DNA from: DASUPK01 sp963804595 | GTDB lineage: Bacteria; Actinomycetota; Thermoleophilia; Solirubrobacterales; 70-9 | Assembly (NCBI GenBank): GCA_963804595.1 | Contig: CAWDQZ010000008.1 | Span: 186,001-250,000, forward strand | Direction: 5' to 3' | Length of the DNA: 64,000 nucleotides | In this document: positions 58,037 to 64,000 of the stretch, piece after piece | Layout: each line of letters opens with the position of its first letter | Numbering within the stretch: position 1 is the first letter of the stretch | Notes under the pieces: model-generated | Databases searched by the model: none | The model's input: the letters and a program-made list of their open reading frames with translations, nothing else | What the model was told of the DNA's origin: nothing | Translations under genes and position numbers: made by a program

Positions 58037-60422
58037 TCACGACGCGGACCGCATCGCCGCACGAACCCCGGCCTCGACGCCGTCGCGGACCACCGCCGGC
58101 GCGGTGTCGTAGAGGCTCAGCCCCACCTCCCGCCGCCAGGCGGTGAACGCCCGACGCTGCGCGGTCGTCATCGCGCTCTCGGGCAGCGGCGTGCCCGCGT
58201 CGTCCCAGAACCGCACGCCATCGTGACCGGCCGCCCACCGCTGCGGCGACTGCTCGTCCGTCCACGGGTGGGCCCGACTGACCAGCGAGCGGATCTCGAG
58301 GTTGGCGGCGTCCGCAGCGTTCTCGGTCGCCTGCGTCGTGGCGCGCCGTTGGGCCGCCGCCGAGTCGGTGGGCAGCGTGGCGTCGACCAGCCGGTCGGCG
58401 GCCAACCGGACCAGTGGCGTGGCGAGGCGTCCGGCACCGGGGAGCACGACCTTGCCGGCTGCCGCCTCGGCCAGCCCTGCGAGGACCCGGTTGCGGTCGT
58501 CGACGTCCGCGTCGCGTCGAGCGAGCCCCTCGCCCGCGCTCGTGAGCGTGAACCCGACGGTCTCGCCGAGCCTCCGAGCCACGGCGTCCAGCGCATGCGG
58601 ATCACCCGATCGGTCGGCCCGCACCGCATCGACGAGGTCCGCCTCCAACCGGGTGTCGAGCGCCCAGAGCACCTGCGACAGGGCGGGCGCCGCGGCCGGT
58701 TCCCGAGGCGCGGTGCCCGAGCCGCGGTCGGTCAGTGCCCCAGTGTCGAGGGCAACCACCCCGACCAGCGCCGCGGCCGTCGACCGGTCCGGGAGAACGG
58801 CCTCCCAGGTTCCTGGCGATCGACCCGGGCGGGTCAGCCGGTCGGCATCCAGCACCGCGCCCGCGTCCACACCGCCTCCCGCGCTGTCGTCCAGGACCGC
58901 GGTGACCGCGTCCGGGTGGCGCGCGAGCACCGTGCCCACGTCGCCCAGAGCCGGCGCCAGCGCCGCTCGGTAGGCGTCGGGTTCCGGCGTCGACAGAGCC
59001 TCTGATCCCACGGCTCCGAGGAACGCCGCGTCGAGGAGGACGGTGTCGCGGCGCGCCGGGTCGCCGCCCGTCGCCGTGACGAGCTGCGCGGTGGCGGCCA
59101 GCGAGGTTGCCGCCGCGCCCGGGTCCATGGAGCGGTACCGACCCGCGACGAGCTGCTCGACGACCAGCCGACCGTCGGCGCCGGGCAGCGGCGCGAGCAG
59201 CCACGCCCGCGCCGCCTCGGCGTCGTGGTCGAGGGCCCGAGCCACCGCGAGAAGTGGGTCGTCCGTCGGGCCGCGCGCCCCGGTGAGCGCCGCGGCGGGC
59301 CGCACGGTGGAGGGCGAGCGCAGAGCGCGGTCTGCCGTGACCATCGCGACGGCGACCGTGGACGCATACCGCGTGCCGGGACTGAGCCCGGCCTGTCGGG
59401 CGCCGGTCAGCAGCATCCCCTGGACCTCCGCTCCGCTCATCGCGCCGCCGGCGGCACGCGGCGGCGGAACCGCCACCGACGCGGCCAGCGCCACGAGCCA
59501 TGGCTCACGCCAGGCGTCGAGGCGGGATCGGGTCGCGGCGTCGAGGCCGGCGGCATGGCGCGGGTCGGCGGCCGTCGCGAGCGCCGTGCCCAGCGCGACG
59601 CGCAGGCCCGCGTACGCCTCGCCGTCGCCCGCCCTCGCCAGCGCCTCGAGGGCCCGGCCCGCCGTCAACGGGTCGAGCCGCGCCCACAGCGCCTGGGCCG
59701 CGACCGGGTCCCAGCCGCGCGCCCCGAAGCGTGCGAGCGCCGGCCTCAGCCGCACCCACGTCCCCGTCGGCCACCGCCGCCAGGTCACGAGCGGTCAGGT
59801 CGGCGAGCGCGGCGGCTTCGCGGTGTACGAGGACACCCGACACGACCGGAAGGCCGGCCAGCACGGCGCCCCGTACGGCGGCCTCGGACGGTGGTGGGTC
59901 GGCCCAGCCCAGGGTCGAGGCCACGGGCCGTCCCGGACGGTCGACGGCGACGACCTCTCCCGTGAGCGCACGAAGCCGGTGCGCGGCGACGTCGGCGGCC
60001 AGCTGGAGGTCGGCCGACACGACGCCGTAGGTTCCGGCGAGGGCGGCCAGCGACACCTCGGGAAGCACGGCCAGCGGGTCTGCGGGCAGGGCCGCGTCCC
60101 ACGCGCCCTGCAGCGTCGCGGCACTGCGCTGGGCGGCGTCGAGCTCGTCGGCGTAGCCGGACAGCACCACCGCCGCCCGCGTCAGCCGGTCCCTCATCGC
60201 CGCCTCGAGCCCCGCGACCAGGGCCAGCTCAGTCGTCGCCGCCGTCGCCGCGTCGCCCGACCAGCCGGCGAGCACCGGAAGCCGACCGCCGCCGGCCGCC
60301 AGCGACGCGCCACCGATCGCGGCGGCGGCGGCCCGCAGCAGTGCTGCGGCCGACCAGATCCCGCTCGGCTCGCCCGGCGGCATCGGCAGGGCGTCGAGGC
60401 CGCCGCCGGGTGTCGGCCTCAC
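58037..60422 (-). CDS. Large WXG-like secreted-type protein, 1-nt frameshift
   Basis: Reading minus from a GTG at 60422 gives 221 residues with an N-terminal helical domain (LLRAAAAAIGGASLAAGG, then GWSGDAATAATTE near residue 50): the W-x-G turn and helices resemble WXG100/LXG substrates of type VII secretion. At the CCC of 59755-59757 the frame slips: with one base less, DVVRLRPALARFGARGWDPV continues into the long frame that ends at 58037. The whole would have about 794 residues. The rest is an Ala-rich helical protein that ends with WTDEQSPQRWAAGHDGVRFW. An independent start GTG at 59788 exists for the second part. No ESX secretion genes are in this window. Function unknown; it is coupled to the small partner upstream. 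Confidence 0.65.
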
Positions 60423-60739
60423 CGGTCGCCGCCCGGGGACCAACCGCCGAAGACCGCGCCGGCCACCGAGTCCACCCGCGCGTACTCGACCGCCGCGCTG
60501 CCCAGCCCCGCCGAGAGGATCCCGGCCGCGTCGCCCAGCGTCGCCGCGACCGCGGTCTCGACCCGCCCGAACCCGTCGACGGCCGCCGCGAGCGGGCCGG
60601 CACCGACCCCGAGGGCCGCGACCGCCTCGGCGACCGCCGCCACCACCAGCCGACCGGCGACGGCCAGCGCGGGCGCGTCACCCGCGGTCAGCGCAGCGGC
60701 GTCCTCGAGGTCGTCGGGGCGTACCGCATACCGAGGCAT
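60419..60739 (-). CDS. Small helical WXG100/EspC-like protein
   Basis: A 106-residue protein starting MPRYAVRPDDLEDAAALTAG, all helical with a turn near GAGPLAAAVDGFGRV and a tail ending VFGGWSPGGDR. Its size, helical hairpin form and position before a large W-x-G protein resemble EspC/DUF2580-type type VII secretion partners. Its TGA overlaps the GTG of the large gene (GTGA), so the two are made together and may form a heterodimer. ATG at 60739; divergent or intergenic space upstream is 52 bases before the alpha-glucosidase stop. Confidence 0.65.
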   Translation of the reverse strand: MPRYAVRPDDLEDAAALTAGDAPALAVAGRLVVAAVAEAVAALGVGAGPLAAAVDGFGRVETAVAATLGDAAGILSAGLGSAAVEYARVDSVAGAVFGGWSPGGDR

Positions 60740-60791
60740 GTCCCGACGCTAGACACCGCGCCGGGACCGCCCCTTCCGTTGTCCACAGCCC

Positions 60792-62561
60792 TCAGGCGGT
60801 GAACCAGACCGCCGTGTCGGTGGGCACCGATCCGCTCGTGATCTCCTCGGACGCCGCCAGCACCTGAGCGCCCGCCGGCAGCGCCACCGGCGCCAGCCCG
60901 AGGTTGACCAGCACGGTCACGTCGGCGCGGTCGCCGTCCGTGGACCGGAACGCGACCACGTCCGGGTCGTCGACGTAGGCCTCGAGCCACTCCAGGGAAC
61001 CAGAGCCCAGCGCGTACGCCCGGCGCAGGTCGAGCAGGTGCCGGTAGAGCTCGAGGGTCGATCCCGGCACGCCCTCCTGGCGGTCGACCGCGAGCTCGCG
61101 GTAGGCGGCCGGCTGCGGTAGCCACGTGGCCGCCGTCGGGCCGAACCCGAGCGACGGGCCCGAGGCCGACCACGGGAACGGGATACGGCAGCCGTCCCGG
61201 CCGGTGTGCTCGCCGTCGGTCCGGATGAACGCCGGGTCCTGGCGCACCTCGTCCGGGAGGTCGGTGGCGTCCGGGAGGCCGAGCTCCTCGCCCTGGTAGA
61301 GGTAGGCGGCGCCGGGCAGCCCGAGCATCAGCGTCGTCGCGGCGCGGGCGCGTCGCAGCCCGAGCGCGGCGTCCGGCTGCACGTCCTCTGCCCGAATCCC
61401 GTTGGGGCGCGGGACGTCCTGGGGAAGCCCGAGGCGGGACGCGTGCCGGACGACGTCGTGGTTCGACAGCACCCACGTCGTCGGTGCCCCGACCGTCGCG
61501 GAGGCCGCCAGCGAGCGGGCGATCGTCGAGACCAGCGCCTGGGCGTCCCAGTGGGCGTCGAGGAACTCGAAGTTGAACGACTGGTGCATCTCCGTCGGGC
61601 GGACGTAGCGCATCAGCCGCTCCACCGGCTGCACCCAGGCCTCGCCGCAGAGGATGCGCGTCGGCCGGTCGTACCCGTCGAGGACCTTGCGCCAGTCCTC
61701 GTAGATCTCGTGGACACCGTCCTGGTCCCAGAACGGGTGCCGCGGCGCGTCCGTCCCGTCGAGGTCGGCCGCCTCGTCGTCCCCGGAGTCGAGCAGTCGC
61801 AGCGCCCCGTCCCAGTCCGGCAGCGCCGGGTCCTTGACGAGTCCGTGCGCCACGTCGACCCGGAAGCCGGCCACGCCACGGTCCAGCCAGAACCGCAGAA
61901 TGTCGAGGAACTCGGCGCGGACCTGGGGGTTCGCCCAGTTGAGGTCGGGCTGCTTGATGTCGAACAGGTGCAGGTACCACTGGCCCGGCTGCCCGTCGGC
62001 CTCGACCACGCGGGTCCAGCCGATCCCGCCGAACACCGACGGCCAGTTGTTGGGGGGCTGTTCCCCGTTCGGGCCCTTGCCGTCGCGGAAGATGTAGCGC
62101 GCGCGCTCCGGCGAACCCGGGGCTGCCGCCAGCGCCGCCTTGAACCAGGCGTGCTCGTCGGAGGTGTGGTTGGGGACCAGGTCGACCATGACCTTGAGCC
62201 CGAGCACGGTCGCCCGCTCGATGAGGGCGTCGGCGTCCGCCAGCCGCCCGAACACCGGGTCGATGTCCTCGTAGTCGGCGACGTCGTACCCGGCGTCGGC
62301 CATCGGCGAGCGGTAGAACGGGGAGATCCAGACGGCGTCGACACCGAGGTCGCGCAGGTAGGGCAGCCGGGCCGTGATGCCGGGCAGGTCGCCGACGCCG
62401 TTGCCGTCGGAGTCGGCCCACGAGCGCGGGTAGATCTGGTAGGTCACCGCACTGCGCCACCAGTCGGTGGCGTCGTCGCGGTGAGCGGAGCGGTCAGGGG
62501 CGAGGTCGAGGAGGGACGAGGTCGTCACACCCTCAAGCCTGAGGCCAGCCCCGAACCACAT
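60792..62561 (-). CDS. Alpha-glucosidase / oligo-1,6-glucosidase, GH13
   Basis: A 589-residue GH13 enzyme. Motifs: YQIYPRSWADSDGNGVGDLP, DAVWISPFYRSPMADAGYDV, DLVPNHTSDEH (region I), GFRVDVAHGL (region II, nucleophile Asp), ILCGEAWV (region III, acid Glu), and VLSNHDVVRHA (region IV, Asp). The region V-like QPDLNWAN fits alpha-glucosidases acting on short malto-oligosaccharides, sucrose or trehalulose-like substrates. The ATG at 62561 has GGAGG eight bases before it; a GTG at 62528 gives a conventional N-terminus but weaker signal. Cytoplasmic. No sugar transporter or LacI regulator is adjacent. Confidence 0.95.
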   Translation of the reverse strand: MWFGAGLRLEGVTTSSLLDLAPDRSAHRDDATDWWRSAVTYQIYPRSWADSDGNGVGDLPGITARLPYLRDLGVDAVWISPFYRSPMADAGYDVADYEDIDPVFGRLADADALIERATVLGLKVMVDLVPNHTSDEHAWFKAALAAAPGSPERARYIFRDGKGPNGEQPPNNWPSVFGGIGWTRVVEADGQPGQWYLHLFDIKQPDLNWANPQVRAEFLDILRFWLDRGVAGFRVDVAHGLVKDPALPDWDGALRLLDSGDDEAADLDGTDAPRHPFWDQDGVHEIYEDWRKVLDGYDRPTRILCGEAWVQPVERLMRYVRPTEMHQSFNFEFLDAHWDAQALVSTIARSLAASATVGAPTTWVLSNHDVVRHASRLGLPQDVPRPNGIRAEDVQPDAALGLRRARAATTLMLGLPGAAYLYQGEELGLPDATDLPDEVRQDPAFIRTDGEHTGRDGCRIPFPWSASGPSLGFGPTAATWLPQPAAYRELAVDRQEGVPGSTLELYRHLLDLRRAYALGSGSLEWLEAYVDDPDVVAFRSTDGDRADVTVLVNLGLAPVALPAGAQVLAASEEITSGSVPTDTAVWFTA

Positions 62562-62661
62562 GCAAATTTCCTCCGCTCCGTCTCAGTGCTCGGTTGGGTC
62601 GCGGGCGCCGGCGACCTCGGCGGCGTCAAGCGACGCCTCGGACGCCTGCGAGGATGACGCG

Positions 62662-63060
62662 GTGAGCTTCTACGACGAGGTCGGCGGCCATCCGACGTTC
62701 GCCGCGCTGGTGCACCGCTTCTACCAGGGCGTCGCCGAGGACCCCGAGCTGCGCGCGCTCTACCCGGAGGAGGACCTCGGTCCCGCTGAGGAACGCCTCC
62801 TCGGCTTCCTCGAGCAGTACTGGGGCGGGCCGACGACGTACTCGGAGCAGCGCGGCCACCCACGCCTGCGCATGCGGCACGCCCCGTATGCGGTCACCCC
62901 CACCCAGCGCGACCGCTGGCTGACGCACATGCTCGCCGCCGTCGACCAGATCCGCGACGACGGCATCCTCGACGAGACCCACGATGTCGTCCTTCGGGAC
63001 TACCTTGTCCGGGCGGCCCACTCGATGGTCAACACGTTCGAGGAGCCGCAGGCGGGCTAG
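62662..63060 (+). CDS. glbO: Truncated haemoglobin, group II (GlbO-like)
   Basis: A 132-residue globin from the GTG at 62662, starting VSFYDEVGGHPTFAALVHRF YQGV. It has the group II pattern: RALYPEEDLGPAEERLLGFL, then EQYWGGPTTYSEQRGHPRLRMRHAPY with the proximal His near RMRHAPYAV and a TrpG8 as RWLTHML. The TyrCD1 and Trp G8 residues that stabilise bound oxygen are present. It may detoxify NO or supply oxygen-handling. It starts 101 bases from the divergent glucosidase. Confidence 0.93.
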   Translation: MSFYDEVGGHPTFAALVHRFYQGVAEDPELRALYPEEDLGPAEERLLGFLEQYWGGPTTYSEQRGHPRLRMRHAPYAVTPTQRDRWLTHMLAAVDQIRDDGILDETHDVVLRDYLVRAAHSMVNTFEEPQAG

Positions 63061-63153
63061 CCACCACCCGACGTCTCCGCCTCGCTCCGATACGTCGTGG
63101 GGAACCCGGCCAGCCCGACACGACTGCTCCCTTCGAGTGAGATCCGAGGAGAC

Positions 63154-64000
63154 ATGGCGAACCTCGAGCAGCTCCGGTCCACCCAGTCCACGCCCCTGCT
63201 GACCCCCGACGACGCCGGCTACGCGGAGGCGGTCCGGCTGTGGGGAGCACCCGCGTCGCCCGACGTCCTGGTGCGCCCGACGACAGAGGAGGAGGTCGGC
63301 GCCGCCCTGGTCTGGGCCGCTGCCGAAGGGGTCGAGGTGGGCGTCCGCAGCGGCGCCCACGGCCCCTGGACGCCCCTGCCCGGCGGACTGCTGGTCGACC
63401 TCGGCGCCTTCGCCCAGGTCGACGTCGCCGACGACGGGATCGTCAGCGTCGGCCCGGGCGCGACGTGGGGTGCGGTCGCCGATGCGCTGGCTCCTCACGG
63501 TCTCGCCCTCAGCTCGGGTGACACCCGGTCGGTCGGCGTGGGCGGCAACGCCCTCGGGGCGGGCATCGGCTGGCTCGTGCGGTCGGTCGGGCTCGCCGTC
63601 GACCAGCTCGTCCGCGTTCAGCTCGTGACCGCGGACGGCCAGGTCGTCGTCGCGTCCGACGACGAGAACCCCGAGCTGTTCTTCGCGGTCCGGGGCGGCG
63701 GCGGGAACTTCGGCGTGGCCACCCGCCTCGACTTCCGGGCGACGCGCCTGGCCACTGTCGTGTCCGGATCCGCTTCCGTCGACCCCGAACGCCTCGGTGC
63801 CGCCGTACGCGGGGTCCGCGACGCGATGCGCGAGGCGCCTCGCGAGCTCGCGCTCACCGTGGTCAAGCCGCCACCGATGGGGCCGGACATCCCGCCGATG
63901 GTGGAGGTGGTGTGGGCCGGCGACGACGAGGAGGCCGCCCGGGCTGCCCTGGCGCCGGTCCTCGCGGTCGACGGGATGGGGGAGATCGACCTGCGGGTCG
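63154..64000 (+). CDS. FAD-linked oxidase (BBE/PCMH type), truncated by window end
   Basis: From the ATG at 63154, after GAGGAGAC, an open frame runs to 64000 (282 codons) without stop. It has the PCMH FAD-binding fold: PDVLVRPTTEEEVGAALVWA, VRSGAHGPWTPLPGG with the His that usually binds FAD covalently, VGPGATWGAVADAL, GDTRSVGVGGNALGAGIGWL, and FFAVRGGGGNFGVATRL. The Cys of bicovalent BBE enzymes is replaced in the SGDTRSVGVGG loop. The C-terminal BBE substrate part lies beyond the window. Members oxidise sugars or alkaloid-like substrates. Substrate unknown. Confidence 0.9.
   Translation, partial: MANLEQLRSTQSTPLLTPDDAGYAEAVRLWGAPASPDVLVRPTTEEEVGAALVWAAAEGVEVGVRSGAHGPWTPLPGGLLVDLGAFAQVDVADDGIVSVGPGATWGAVADALAPHGLALSSGDTRSVGVGGNALGAGIGWLVRSVGLAVDQLVRVQLVTADGQVVVASDDENPELFFAVRGGGGNFGVATRLDFRATRLATVVSGSASVDPERLGAAVRGVRDAMREAPRELALTVVKPPPMGPDIPPMVEVVWAGDDEEAARAALAPVLAVDGMGEIDLRV

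Noticed and set aside
60419..60739. A complete type VII secretion locus
   Set aside because: No EccB, EccC, EccD, EccE or mycosin genes are visible; only substrate-like genes and, far away, a MinD-type domain.

Overview
The window is high-GC actinobacterial DNA throughout, but it reads as two different genomic backgrounds joined near position 28,716. The left part (1 to about 28.7 kb) looks like Thermoleophilia/Solirubrobacterales-type DNA: tightly packed housekeeping genes with ATGA/TGATG overlaps, hairpins containing GGCTTCGCC, and a mixed-spelling TAT usage. The right part (28.7-64 kb) has a more extreme GC codon usage, almost no TAT except inside GTATGC(G)/(C)GCATAC, and gene content of the kind seen in actinomycetes (AfsR-like and SARP regulators, MocR, an adenylate cyclase-AAA-TPR regulator, WXG-like secreted proteins). 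These taxon calls are inferences from gene content. A GT-C type membrane protein is frameshifted near 28,120 and loses its homologous reading exactly at the change, so a chimeric contig end, or an insertion boundary, must be considered.

Left part, in order: the tldD/tldE protease pair with a roadblock-like gene and a 77-aa gene; a CDF cation transporter, rdgB and rph; a lone Flp-type pilin; a coiled-coil/HhH protein; a histone-deacetylase-like amidohydrolase; nadB; hyuA-hyuB; DUF1802 and DUF1152 genes in one frame separated by one TAA; a sulfur-metabolism-like block (JAMM peptidase of Mec+ type and CysM); a polar amino acid ABC importer; and a surface-polysaccharide block (lipoprotein glycosidase, Wzm/Wzt-like exporter, two tandem GT-C-like membrane proteins, a broken third one).

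Right part: the most interesting locus is 28.8-33.9 kb. A small SARP (BTAD) regulator diverges from two tandem 62-residue peptides that align without gaps. They are followed by a protein joining a PqqD-like domain, an M50 zinc-metalloprotease membrane domain and a MinD-type ATPase, and then by a secreted protein with two CxxC pairs. Between the regulator and the peptides lies an array of ten 11-bp units with consensus GTGACG at the head, as expected of a SARP operator, plus a 22-bp tandem repeat. The arrangement suggests a regulated peptide production, processing and export system; no product is known to me.

The rest of the right part holds two cation/proton antiporters, a MerR-VOC pair with a 19-bp palindromic operator, a receiver/thioredoxin-like/flavoprotein fusion without redox cysteines, a RecQ helicase with a phosphoribosyltransferase tail, an APC transporter convergent with a MocR regulator, a class III cyclase-AAA-TPR protein divergent from a cyclic-nucleotide-binding protein, a DrrAB-like exporter, an AfsR-like regulator (1-nt frameshift), a thioesterase, an MFS exporter, a WXG-like secreted pair (large member with a 1-nt frameshift), a GH13 alpha-glucosidase, truncated haemoglobin and a flavoprotein oxidase cut by the window end. 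I found no tRNA, rRNA, CRISPR array, insertion sequence or prophage.
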